Positions 23,066 to 39,500 of a stretch of 64,000 bases of DNA are shown one piece after another; the first letter of the stretch is position 1, and every line of letters starts with the position of its first letter. This stretch comes from Mastigamoeba balamuthi (taxonomy: Eukaryota; Evosea; Mastigamoebida; Mastigamoebidae). Location: assembly GCA_902651635.1 (NCBI GenBank), contig CACRSC010000089.1:31664-95663 (forward strand), given 5' to 3'. A program made the position numbers and the translations under genes. The notes beneath the pieces are model-generated. The model did not search any database. It was not told the DNA's origin and was given only the letters and a program-made list of their open reading frames with translations.

Positions 23066-24729
23066 CTAGGGTGCGCCTGGCTGGTGCTCGCAGATGACGC
23101 TGCCCGTCGTGGGGTCGATGACGTCGGGCACGCAGCTGTCGTAGTCGTGCGACTCGACGTCGTACGTCGGCACTACGCTGACGGCCATCGACGCCGCGCC
23201 CGGCGTCGTGACGCCCGCGGGCGAGCAGCTCCCGTCGAGCATCACGGGCGTCGGGTTGCCCCCAGCGTCGAGCACGACGACCGACTGCTGCGTCCCCCCG
23301 CAGCCGCAGGCCCCGAGCGTCGTGCCGCAGGCCAGGGGGCTCATGAACATCACGGGCGTCTGCGGGATGGGGATGGGCGGCGACTGCGGGCTGCTGTTGG
23401 GCTGCAGCTCGGCGGCCTTGACAGAGTCGGCGAACGGGAGCTGATTCCTCGCACGCCGCGGGGAGCTGCGCCTCAGGACCACCGCGACGACCGCCGTCCC
23501 CACCGCTGCGAGCACCACGAGGCCCCCGATAGGCCCCACGATCGCCGCGACCAGCGCGCCCACGCCGTGCGTCTCTGTAGGGCGCACACACGCGGTTCTT
23601 TGAATTCCCAATTCAATTGAAACCGGAACGCTGCAATGAGAGCCCGTGCGCGTACCGGAGGGGCAGTAGCCTCTCTTGGGGGGCCCGTGCAGGCACATGC
23701 AGTTGTTGTCGCAGTCGTCGTCGAGGCTGTTGGTGACGTCGCACTCCTCGCTCTCGTCGAGGCGGCCGTTGCCGCACTTGGTGCAGCCTTGGAGACTGCG
23801 GACGGTCCCTGCGGCGCACGTGCAGTCGACCTGGCAGCCGGGTGTCTTGTCGCACTGCTCCCCCTCGTCCAGGTCCCCGTTCCCGCACTCTGCGCCCGAG
23901 CGTGAGTCGCAGGAGAGCCCAGGGAAGCGCGCACTGCTGCAGAGGTTCCCGGGGGCCGGCACAGTGTTCTCCGTGCAAGTGCAGTTGATGCAGTGGGCCA
24001 CCTTGTCGCACTGCTCGCCAGGCTCCAGCCTGCCGTTGCCGCAGCCACGCCTGATCACCGTGACGGCGAGGTTCTGGCCCAGCTGGCCGGCCCACGCGGC
24101 CTTGGTGCCGTTGCCGCAGTCGCAGTAGGCCGTGGCCTCGTACTCGCCCGGGGGCTCGACGAAGAGATAAGCGAACTGCCGGGCGTCCCTGCTGCCGCCG
24201 CTGGGCGCCGCGCGGCCGTCGACCTGCGTCAGCCAGCCAGTGCAGCCCGCGGAGCGGCTGACGTTGCACATCCCGAAGCGCACGTAGCACTCGAGGCCGC
24301 CTGGACGTGTTGTGCAGGCCCGGGGTCAGCAAACGGTGGGGGAAAACCGACGAGAGCCGCAAACGCCACAATTACATCGCGATGACGCCAAGGCCAAAGA
24401 GGGGGAGGGGGGCGGCTGCCCGAGGTGGGCAACGTGGCTTTCCGCGTCCCCCCTCGACGATTTTATCCACCGAGGTTTCCGCCGTCGGATAACGGAAATC
24501 AAAAAAGCGCAACGCGGCGTTTGAGGGGGTGTGGGGAAGCGAGGACGCGACTGTCGTTGCTGGGGTCGACCAGCTCGGCCACCACGCTTATCGGGACGGG
24601 CTCCCCCTGCAGGGCCGAGACCAGCGTGGGGTAGTCGGGCATGACGTGCGTCGTCTTGACGCTGCAGGCGCTGCAGCTGCAGCAGCTGCACAGGGTTGCC
24701 AGCAGCAGCAGGGCAGCGACGGTCCCCAT
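23066..24729 (-). CDS. Type I membrane protein with DUF4215-like Cys repeats (paralogue B)
   Basis: Same plan as paralogue A: signal peptide MGTVAALLLLATLCSC, a short first exon ending NDS, then GLECYVRFGMC and four CGNGxLxxxExCD repeats, and a membrane span (ALVAAIVGPIGGLVVLAAVG) before VVLRRSSPRR. The cytoplasmic tail is about 130 residues and carries YDVES and VIDPTTGSVI. The tail also has a CGCGG cluster absent from A. An intron near 23565-23655 contains a CAATTGAATTG-type AT-rich island. Conservation of the tail motif between otherwise diverged copies suggests a binding site for an intracellular partner; this is inference. Confidence 0.78.
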
Positions 24730-25502
24730 TCGGGACAAGGCGGGTTCCGGTGTGGGTGGGTGGGGGGGCGAGGGGGTGTGTGCGGGTGGGGGTGTGCGTG
24801 TGGCTGCAACGGGTGCAGGTGCTCCGGTGCGAGCGGGTTGTTCTGCTCTCTTCCGCTTTCGTTTTCGTAGGGGCGATATTTTCGGGGGGTGAGGAGATTC
24901 TCCCCCTCGAAAAGGCCATTTCAGTGGACGGGCAATTAATCGATCGTTTTTTTTGTGCTTTGTGTCGTTCTTTGGAACCTCTGAGGTATAACACAAGAGT
25001 AGTTTCGGTTCCATTGAAATGGCCTGCCATGATCCTGAGAGTACTCGAGTGCTTGAGGCCGAGTCACCAGAGACGATCGAGTGGGTGGCGTCGCTGGGCA
25101 GGGTGGAAGCGAAAACTGATGAAGAAGCGGGCGCGGCACATGCTCCATGCTGCGAGCGCGAGCTGTGGGCCGTAGAGGGACACACCGCACTGAGAGCAAA
25201 GCAACACAACCGAAGAGCAAATTCAGCGGACAGTGGCGCAGCCTGCACCCCGCAGCTGCAACCACCTGTGCAGGAAGTTGGTGAGGAGGCGGTCTCACTC
25301 TGGCCAAACGGCGGCTTTGAGAGACGTGTATGGCGCAGGAAGATTTCGAGGCCAGCACTCCGGTAATTCCTTGCGTACAGCCCTGAGTAGTTTATTCTGA
25401 ACTCTCTCGTACTCACACTCCCGCGTAACTCGCACACGCCGACGCACAGATGCCACCGGAAATGTGAGAATATCACCCGAGATATTCCCCATTCTAACCG
25501 AG
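24730..25502. other. Divergent spacer, no gene seen
   Basis: Region between the start of paralogue B (-) and the putative secreted gene (+). It includes an AT-richer stretch at 24930-25020. It must contain the paralogue B promoter; no reading frame here is convincing. Confidence 0.4.
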
Positions 25503-26179
25503 ATGGATATGTGGATACTCAACGTTGCCCTCCTGAGCATTCTCCTGTCAGGAGCAACTTCCCGTATGATCCGGGTGGCCGACATCGTTGCCATCGGCAG
25601 CCTCAGCTGGTTATGCCGCCACCCCGGCCCCCAGCCCCCCAGCGTGCTGTCTGACGTTCTCACAAAAGGGAAATTGTGCAGCAGACAAAGCCCACAGCCT
25701 CCTGCAGGAGCGACTGGGTCTCCGCGCTCCCTGCGAACACCTCCCTGAGCCAGATCACAGGGCTGCGCCAGAGCCAGTACGGGCCCCTGGGGTGGGCTGT
25801 CCGCGTGCGCGATCTCTCGATTCCGGGAAACAATTGATTCGAGATTTCCCCGTAGGACCTCATCCGCATCGAGACTGCGCGGCTGGAGTTCTTCTTCGTG
25901 TATGGGTGCCAGGGGCAGTTGGCGGGAACGGGGCACTACCTGGCCAACGTGGGAATCTCGGTAAAGGACGTGCGGGCTGCCCTGGGGTTCGCTGTCAATG
26001 CGAACGCGACAGTCCGTGGGGCTCCTTTCAACAGCGGGTCTGTGGACGACCCTATTGCAGGGCTGCTCATCGAGGTGTCGATGGAAACTCGCTCAGCTGC
26101 ACAGGTAGTTGTCCGCAGGTGCCTTGCTAGCATACGAGGCGATTGCTCAGTTGGAGTCGTTCCGATTTCCGTCCTGTGA
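25503..26179 (+). CDS. Putative secreted protein, unrecognised
   Basis: ATG at 25503 opens a hydrophobic leader (MDMWILNVALLSILLSGATS). The frame then continues to GSLSW, where a GT at 25610 and an AG at 25669-25670 would join EIVQQTKP and lead into DWVSALPANTSLSQITGL. A second intron ending GTAG at 25853-25856 joins to DLIRIETARLEFFFVYGCQG, GTGHYLANVGISVKDVRAAL and SVDDPIAGLLIEVSMETRS. I do not recognise the family. The end is uncertain: the frame reads to 26179, but a further intron at about 26105 is possible. It precedes a TKL kinase by 560 bases, but the kinase paralogues begin at their own conserved ATG, so I treat it as separate. Confidence 0.4.
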
Positions 26180-26741
26180 TCACCCCAGGAGAAATCTGGC
26201 GGGTTGCCGAATGACCCGTCAAGCACCGTGAGCACCTGCAAGACTGCGTGTTGGATCACACGGACTACACGAGGCCCCAGAAAAACGTGCTTGGTGTGGA
26301 ATGAAAAACACCGGCTCCTCAGCTGCGGTGAATGGCGCGTTATGGTTCAATGAGAACCGTTCATTGGCGTTCATCGAGTTGAGGAGCTCGTTATTCGTCC
26401 TTTTGGCCCGCCTACGTCCTCGCGAGGTCCGCCTTGGCCAGGAGCAAGCATTCCACGGCGACCATGCGGATCCAGTTGCACCTAGGATCACCGATCACTG
26501 CGGGCGAGGAACCAAAATAGAGTTTGCAGTTTTCTCGGGGTGGGCGTTTCGAAAACAGAGTTCTGACTGCCAAAATAGGCAATCAGGGTGCCGACATGGC
26601 GTTTACACGAACGTTGGCGTCAGCTTCCTTTCATCGCATGCTGGCAAAAAATGACGAGAAGTTACCTCGCCGCCCCGATTCATCGCCAGTGACCCGTCGG
26701 ATGCAGTCAGTTCTATTTCAGCTGCCGAGTCTCAAACGCTG
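26180..26741. other. Spacer upstream of TKL kinase 1
   Basis: No gene seen. By position it holds the promoter of the kinase that starts at 26742. Confidence 0.4.
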
Positions 26742-29048
<2,307 letters not shown>

Positions 29049-29516
29049 ATCACCCAGTTTCCAGGGCTTCCCACCCCTGTTGTTATCATAACTCCATATC
29101 CACCACAAGCGCAAGTCGCGTAGTGAGTAAGTAAGAACACCACGCATCACAACGTGACAAAAAAGGTTGTTCCTGAATTGTAAGACCCCATCCCCCCAGG
29201 CAATCGAGCAACACGATGACTGTAATTGTCTGTAGTGGGCCATCCTTTAATGATTTGAGCTGTGTACTCTGTTGTTGTGATACGGTTGTTCCCTCTGAGT
29301 CCATTTGACCCACAACAGGCAGCGGCACGAGCAATCCCATACGTTGGAAAAAAGGGTCATTTCCCCTCTTGAGTCGCCACGACATCTCAATCAGGCGAGC
29401 CCCCCAGATCGTCTCTCCCCCTTCACATGCCAAGGTGATAAAGAAGGAGCGCATTTGGATTACCAATCATATCTTATTGTCTATCAGCTCATACCAGCAG
29501 GCTGGGTGGAGCCGCT
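29049..29516. other. Convergent spacer between inverted kinase copies
   Basis: Lies between the stops of kinases 1 and 2, which point at each other. No coding sequence seen. Confidence 0.5.
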
Positions 29517-31861
<2,345 letters not shown>

Positions 31862-33449
31862 TGCCGGACGTGCGAAGACTGTTGTTTGGTTATGTTCGTT
31901 TCGAGTGAAAAGGAACGATGTGCGATCAGAATACCAAAGAAATCATAGCCTCCCCGATTGGGGTGTTTTCGCACCCGTAATCGCACCCAGGAGACCCGTA
32001 GACCTATATTTGGTGGATTCAGGCCCGTGAAGAAGACTTTTGACAATTGGGCCAGGTTCTCATTGAAATATAACTGTTCCAGTTCACTGTATCGGTACTT
32101 CATTCTCGCCTCACCGCATACAATGCTCGCAACTTGAAGAGAGCTGTTCTATGTGATGGCACATCCTAGTAAAGAAACAGGGTCTGCGTCGGCCGACATG
32201 GATGACGAACATCTAGTCACTGTGTTTCCTCTGATGGATACTGCCGAAATCACAAGAACCGCATTTCATCACCTGCGACAGTGTTGATAGAACCACCCTG
32301 AACCACCCTGCTGCACAACGTCACAGTTGCATACCTCGCCGGCATTTTCCCCCCACTGGCTCAAAAATTGCAAAGGCGCAGGCCATTATTGCAAATCACT
32401 ACAGACAACAGATGCCACACATATTGAACGCCCCGCCAGGGGGTGCAGTGGAAGTTGGAGCCGATGCACATCAGAGCGGGGCTGTGGACGACGTGGAACA
32501 GATCACATCGCGAATGCTGTCGCCCACGAGCTCCCACAGGAGCCGATGGCCCAGTACGCGCGCGAGTCTGACTACACGTCTGCCAATCGAGGTCGAACAC
32601 GACCTCCGCAAGGCGCGCACTTTTCTCTGAGATCCCATTCTCTTGTTCATCAAGAAGGCCAATGCAGGCAGCACCGATTAACCAACCAAGAGGGGTCCCA
32701 TTGCAGAGCGGTGTCCATTCAGTTGCACTTCCGAAACCTGCTCATGGGGTTTATCTCGGTCCCCTAATTCAGCAAGAAACTCCACGTCCAATTGAATTGT
32801 CAGAACTCCAATGATGGTGTGAAATAAAAGCAGATCAATGTAAAGCAGCATAGTATCCTATACTGGTAATGTACACGAGCATTTGGCTCTGTGACGCCAG
32901 TCCAGTGGACATTTACTGCAGGTCCGTGACTATGGCATTATGGAAGCAGCAAGCGGGCTTGCCAACTGCCTGGTGAAGTGTCCTTTCCAACAACATTCGA
33001 GAAGGCAGTTTCCCTGCTCTTTACAGTGATGCACCTACCAGCAGGATGGATGAACGTGATTGTCACAATCCTCTGGTGGTGCCAAGGGCCGGGCATGTGC
33101 AATTTGGAACCTGTTGCCTGGCCACACTGACCTGTTCACACAATTAACATCAACACACTTGATGCCGGCATCCCGCCTGCCTGCACGACATCCTGGCTGT
33201 AAACCTCCGAGCTGTGCCTTGATGGGAGGGGGGAAATGCACAATGCACTCAACATCATAAACGGGCTCAACATTGCAGCCAACTACAGCAAGCCGATGCC
33301 TGCGGCCACTGCAGGGTTCCTGTTTGCTCATCCACAACACGGACAGTATTTACCAAGTGCTACCTCACTGAGAGACTCGGTCGGTTTCACACCTGCCAGC
33401 AGCCTGGTCATATGTCCAGGGACTGTCCGATGAAGGGCACCTGTGCCAA
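31862..33449. other. Low-coding region with possible retroelement remnant
   Basis: No intact gene. A short frame around 33379-33445 on the plus strand encodes RFHTCQQPGHMSRDCPMKG, close to a CCHC zinc knuckle of gag-type or CNBP-type proteins, but the first Cys is replaced by Phe and stops surround it. Frames at 32327-32767 on plus are open but unlike known proteins. Could be a decayed transposon; evidence is thin. Confidence 0.3.
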
Positions 33450-34165
33450 TCCACGTCATTTCATTGTGAGCGGGAAATCCTCAGAAAAATGTGTTATCTG
33501 GCAGTTTTTGAGAATACCAAAACATAATCAATCAAACGCAAATGATATCATAATGACATACACTTTGTATCACATGTAGAAGACCCTTTATAGTTAAACT
33601 TACAAATTTACAGCCAAATTAAAGCATGTAGGCCCTAGAACTAGTGTCTCCATCTGGAGGGGTTGATAAGCTGATTCTGTTCCACTCTTTCTGTCCCACC
33701 CCAAATATCAGAGTATATTATTTTCTAACATCATACAATCTGATGCAATCACACAGTATTTAGAAGAGTTATATATTAGTACTATAATTGCATGGGGCAG
33801 CATTATAGGGCAAAAAGACCCCATTAAAAAACCTCAAACTGTGCTGTACACAGTCAGGGAAACCCTTCTTTTTTCTGTTAAGCAGAAGCTGAATATCGGT
33901 CATAATAATCATCAGCATAACCAATTGTGTTTTTCTGTTCTCGATGATTCATCTGGTTTTCTGCTAAATGCATGAACCAAAAACAGAACGACATCCTGAA
34001 ACTGGTCTTGCCATAGATGTTCCTCTCCTAAAACTCATAACACATCTGCTTCCAACATACACATCTTCCCCCTCCTCCCAAAAATTACCCTGACCTTGAG
34101 CTCTATCATCTATCTAAGATACTGGTGGCAGATACACTGGTGCATTCAAACAGTGAGGCTGTTCA
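33450..34165. other. AT-rich island without genes
   Basis: Base composition changes abruptly to A/T-rich, with frequent AATCA, ATATTA and TAAA runs and stops in every frame, unlike the GC-rich flanks. The island abuts the truncated end of a kinase pseudogene. It may be an inserted element, a matrix-attachment-like region or old non-coding DNA. Confidence 0.45.
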
Positions 34166-34224
34166 CTGTTCATTCTGCTTCTGCCTCTTGTAGATGGTGA
34201 GAAGGGTCAAGCACACTGCAAGGC

Positions 34225-34875
34225 ATTCTATCCTGCCTGCATTCATGTGGCTCTGAGCACTCTGCCTCTGCTCCTGCAGCACTGGTGCACCACGGCCACC
34301 GCCTTGGCCCTGGCCAGTGGGATCCTGTGTATTCTCGTCAAAGATGCAAGCTTCTTCTCCATCAGGCATCACTGGCGACTTCTGCCTGGAACAGGCATTG
34401 CACTGCTCGTGTGCAGCTGGTCCTTCTTGCTGCAAATGGCAGTGAGGATTGACGGGGCAGTATGCACATCAGGGCAGCGTCTGAGGGTTGCAGGAATTCC
34501 TACAGTGGAGAGACGACACACGTGAGGGCCTGGCAGCCTGGAGAGCAGATGGCCAGCAGTCATACGAACGTGACGATGTCAGTGACTGAAATGGCACGAG
34601 AACTGAGCAGCCCTCCCTATTGACTATTCAATGCAGGGCTGCAGCACTGGCAGTGAGGTCCCCGTTGCCTGCACTGCCCCCGTGTCCCGTGGGGGTCTTA
34701 GGGCTTCCTGGGCAGGGCTCCTGCAGCCACGGGCCGTTGAGGCTCAGCTGGGGAAGCTCCCAGTGGAGGTCCTGCATGCCCTCTGCACCGTCAGAAGCAG
34801 CAGTACTGCTACTGTGGGTGTGCCTGGGTCTGAGGTAGGGCGTGGTATCACAACGGCAAGAGGAGGCTGCGCTAG
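34225..34875 (-). pseudogene. Truncated, decayed copy of a TKL kinase N-terminal region
   Basis: On the minus strand this aligns over its whole length with 26750-27570 of kinase copy 1: shared CAGCCTCCTCT near its 5' end, GACCCAGGCACACCC, GACCTCCACTGGGAG and, in translation, SSAMPVPG and QKSPVMPDG, then SHMNAGRI at the 3' end. The start codon is lost, the frame is broken several times, and homology stops just before the EF-hand-like module, where AT-rich DNA begins. No kinase domain remains. It is closer to copy 1 than to copies 2 and 3 by these shared strings. Confidence 0.75.
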
Positions 34876-35025
34876 CCGACTAACGACTATACGGCAGAAA
34901 ACCCCAGCTTAGAAATAAAATTGTGAGGGGGAGAGAAGTAAACCGAGATAGAGACAGCTCTAAAGTACCAATTGGCTCCAACGACAATCACTTGTTTCGA
35001 TATCGATATCCCAGCTAGCTGGCTC

Positions 35026-36395
35026 CTAACGTAGAAGGAAGGAAAACACGAGGTCCGTGCCCCACAGGTCCGGCCTGCACGTGAAAATCTCGCCGTTGCA
35101 GACAGACGGGTCCGCCAGCGACACATCCGACGTGTGCTCAAACCCTCGTGCAACGCGCAGGTGCGACCTTTGTAACAGACGCCGAGGTCCGATCCGTACG
35201 CCAGCGCCTCCGCAATCAGGCGCTCGTGCTTCGTCTCGCCCGAGGGGTGCAGAAGCCAATCCTTTTCAGCCTGCGACATGGTCCGGCAGACCATCGGCTT
35301 GCCGCGCGACACAGTGCCCTAGCTCTCCATCTCAGGAATGATGTTGTTGACCGTCCACAGCAAGTCGGAGACGTGCACAAACGACGCCTGCATTCTGCCG
35401 TCCGCAGTTTCGCTGCCGGGATCCGCGGCAAGAAACCCCCTGTCGGAGTGGTCCCAGGCGCCCGCCTTGGTGATGTGCCCTTCGAGAGACGGCGTGACCA
35501 TGTTCGTGGAGAGGGACCCACTTGGGTAGGCAGGGAGTGAAGACGTCGGCCTCGAGGGACTCGAGAAGCTCTCCAAACTGTGCCTCGCCCATAGCACGAC
35601 GCATGGCGTTGGCGAGCGACGCCCACATCAGCTTCAGGGCCCTGTCGCTGCGCTTGAGGTTGGAGAACACCTCGAGCAGGCAGCTGTCCTTCGGGTGCAG
35701 CCAGTCTTTCATCGCCTCCGCGATTCCTCGGGTGTGCAGGAACATCTGCCGGAGCTCGTCTCCGTCGCTGCCCGTGCCCTCGAGAATGCCCATGCCCGCC
35801 GCTGCGTCGCGGAGCTCCTGGAGGCCTGATATCGGGTCGAGCGTCACAGGCGTGTACTTGCGCCCGTTGAAGTCGCCGCCTGCGTTGTACGAGGGGTACG
35901 CGCCCATCTCGTCTGGCCGCAGCTTGGCGAAGCACAGCCGGCGCACCCTGGACGAGCTCCCCGTGACATACGCGACGATCGTCCTCGGCCCCGAGAGCTC
36001 GCCGATGCCGATGAGCTGCGAGATGACGGCCTCTCCGGACTCCGGGCCTCATGCCGAAGACGTGCTCGATCTCGTCGACGAGCAACACAGCGCGCAGGCG
36101 CATCGCCTCCAGAGTCCCCGCGAGCGCGCTGACGCTGCAGACGCCGCCCATGTACGTGGCGAAGCGCGCGTCGATGGCCGCGAGGCCCTTCTTTCCTGTC
36201 GAAGAACGCGCGGCGAGACTCTGTCATGAACACTCCGGCGCGAGTGAGCGACTCGACGAAGCCGGCGGTCCCGCCCTCGCAGGGCTCGACGTAGTGCTCG
36301 ATCGGCTTCTCGGCGGTCCTTTTGATCTCTGCGTCCGGCGGGAGCGAGTCGAGCAAACCTTTGACAGAAAACGCGCCACTCTCCGACCCCACCAC
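35026..36395 (-). pseudogene. Frameshifted gene of unknown family with a Walker B-like motif
   Basis: Protein-like sequence runs through the minus strand but changes frame near 36195, 36040, 35505 and 35175, and has an in-frame TAG at 35319-35321. No intron with plausible borders fits these sites. In order: EHYVEPCEGGTAGFVESLTR, DARFATYMGGVCSVSALAGT, RAVLLVDEIEHVFG (Walker B-like), VISQLIGIGELSGPRTIVAY, CFAKLRPDEMGAYPSYNAGG, KAGAWDHSDRGFLAADPG, and a C-terminal CRPDLWGTDLVFSFLLR. No clear Walker A was found. I do not recognise the family; an NTPase is only a possibility. Sequencing error could explain one shift but hardly all five lesions. Confidence 0.6.
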
Positions 36396-36584
36396 CTGAC
36401 CGTTGGTGTGAAATGAAAGAGAGAGGTCTCTGATGGGCCGATGAAAAGACCAAAGAGATCGCCTTGGCGTGTGCTGACGCAGACCAGGAATGTCTAAGTT
36501 CTCTGTGAAAGAGGGGGTTTGATGTTTTGGCGTGTAGGGTGAGTTATTGGTTGTTGTTGGACACTTTTGCGCGGTTTCATTCCA

Positions 36585-39500
36585 TCACGGGGCTGTGGCT
36601 GCCTTCGGTGCGCCCACAATGCCGTACAGCGGCCCCACGCGCGTGAAGTGCAGCCTGAGCGCCGCGCGTATGTCGCGGTTGTCGTTGGCCGTCAGCTCGA
36701 CGAGCATCGGCCAGAGCATCGCCGCGTGGCGCCTGTACTGCCCGTCGCTGACCTTGGCGAGGCCGTTGAGCACCAGCAGCACAATCGGCACGCGCCCCGG
36801 TATCATCGCGGCCTCCCTCGTCTTCACAAACGCCTCGAGCATCGCGCGGCACACGGGCACCAGCTGCTCCTCGGCGATGCGTTCCCGCTGCTCGTAGTCG
36901 GCGCCGTGGTCCGCCCCGTACACGAAGAACGCCAGGCGCAGGAAGCACAGCGTCGTCTCGCGGGCCTTGCGCGCCACGAGGTCCGTCACGCCCGCGCTCA
37001 TCGCCAGCGCCCGCGCCCCGGGGCTGTCCGCGGCCTCCTGCGAGGCGCGCGAGCTGGCGCTGACCGACCCGAGGACGTGGACGACGTCGTCGGTCGACAG
37101 GTGCGCGTACTGCTTGTACACAATCTCCTCGACGGCCTTGATCGTGACCCTCGCGATCTCGAACCTCCCCGAGAGCACCTTGGCCGACATGCCGACCCCC
37201 CGTATCTCCTGCCCGCTCGCCGAGGGCTGCGACGACGACGACGCCGGCGGCTGCTGCGCCGCAGGGCGCGGGCTGGTGGACGAGGGGGCTGCCGACTTGA
37301 ACTGGCTGAGGCAGGCGACCTGGTGGCGGGGCCAGTCGTCGCGCTGGCACTGCAGCGAGCAGTAGTACTCGCTGTTGCACAGCGGGCAGCGCAGCAGCGC
37401 CTTCTCCGTCTCGCTCGTGCCGCACGCGGCGCACTTCTGCTGCATCACGGTGATGACGGCGTCGGTCCCTGCGCCGAGCTGCACTGTGGTCGCGACCATC
37501 TGCTGCTGCTGCTGCTGCTGCTGTGGGGCGGGCGCTGGCAGCGCCTGCGCGGGTGCCTGCGGGGCTTCCGGCTGCGCGCGGACGTCGCCCGTGATCGGCG
37601 TGCGCGCGGCCTCGACAAAGTGCTTCATGAGATCGCAGTCGGCCGTGCAGGTGGCGTCCACGAGCTGCGTGAACGCCTTCCACATGGCCGGCGTGAAGTC
37701 GGGCCCGTTGTCCATCACCAGCTGATACAGGCACGTTGACCCAATCCCCGCCAGCGTGCTGTTCTCTGTTGAGCATTTGTTCGGGTTAGCCACAGACTCA
37801 ATTCAGTTATTTTCGTTTGTTTAAGCCTAATTGGAGATCATTTGAATGAGGAAGCGCTTCTCTGGAGCAGTCATACGTTACAATGCTCACTGACAGCAAC
37901 ACAAAAGTGGCCCTCAACACGGCAATAGCTTAGGCAGGAACGAGGGAGGTGCGCACCCTGCAGGATGAAGGCCGAGAGGAGGTCGAAGACGTCGGGCAGG
38001 AGGAAGTTGATCGTCTTGAAGAACTTGGTCAGCAGCGAGACGAGCGACTGCAGCGCGTTGAGGCACGTTGTCGCGAGCCACTCGCTGTCCTCGGCCGCCG
38101 TGCTCAGTATGGCGCCGCGCCCGCGCGAGTACCCGACGCTCGTGAAGATCGGCAGCAGCACGCCGCGCAGCGCCAGCTCCCAGAACCTCGGCGAGAACAG
38201 CTGCCCGTTGGCGCTCAGCAGCCCAAACAGCGTCTTCAGCGCCTCGGTGCGCACGTCAATGTGCGGGTGCGCAACTAACGCCCGCAGGGGCAGGGAGTCA
38301 GCGCGGCTGCTGGATGGGCTGCAGTATGGTGCTGCTGCGCACTGATTGTGGAGAGGCCGGTGAGGATGGGGAACCACATGGAGATGTGCTGGAAGGCGTC
38401 GGTGAACTGGTAGCCGGCCTGGTCGCCGGTGCCCTCGACCTTGGGCACGGGCGGGTTGTTCTGCAGCAGCCCGTTGGCGCTGTTGAGCAGCAGGGCGATG
38501 GCCTTCATGCAGACGTCGGCGTTGGTGGTGTTCTTGCCAAAAGACACCAGGCAGTTGATAAACTCCACAAAGAACGCCGGCACGATCAGCTGGAAGTGCG
38601 TCCTCATCACCTCGTTCAGCGTGTCGAACCCCAGCGTCAGGATCGCAACTGCGGCAGCCGGCAGCGCGATCAGATCAGAGAGGGCAGCCTGTGCCCACAC
38701 AGCCGCGACGTACTGTCCTCTTCGGCGGCCATGGACAGCACGGCGAAGATGGTCTTCCACCCCGACTTGATGTTGCTGGTGCGCGTCAGCACGATCTGCC
38801 TCAGGCATTGTATGATCTGCGCAGCCGGACCAACTCGGGTCAGCAGGGCTATTTGCGCGCACTGGGGACGCACGAGCTCCTTGATGTCGTTGAACGGCGT
38901 CGACGCGAAGACGAGCTCGAAGGGCTTGAGGAACTCCTTCTGGAAGTGGTAGTTGGCGAGCTCCTCCTTGTCGAGGAACTTGACCGAGAGCTGCCTCAGC
39001 GAGTCGATCGCGTACATCGACACGCTCGTGTTCTCGCTGCACCCGATCTGCAGGATGGAAATGGGTGAGCAGCACTGCGTTTAGCGCCGGGTGCGCCGAG
39101 AGGCAATCGAACCAGAATGAAGTGCTTCTTGATGTTCTCCCAGATCTCGGACCACACCAGGCGCATACGATTCATGTTGTACGTCGCGACCTCCACGAGC
39201 TTCTGCAGGCTGAAGATGCGCGGCGTGGCCGAGCTGATCTCCGACAGGGAGACCTTGCACAGCGCCTTGACAAAGTCGATGATCGCCGGCTGCGCACACG
39301 CCCAAATGCGTCAGTGTGTGATGCCTGCCGTGCGGGCGCAGGGAGCCGGCTACGCACGTCGTTGAGGCTGACAGACTCTGTGTACATCCTGTCGATCGAG
39401 AGCGAGTCTATGTCGAGCATGATGGCGCGCGAGTTCTGCGTCTCGATGTCCGAGATCATCGCCGCGTTGGCCCCTCCCGACGGCCTCGTGATGTCGACCG

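Noticed and set aside
32327-32767. 146-codon plus-strand frame in the decayed zone
   Set aside because: Composition and content unlike any protein family, no conservation that I can see; left as spacer.
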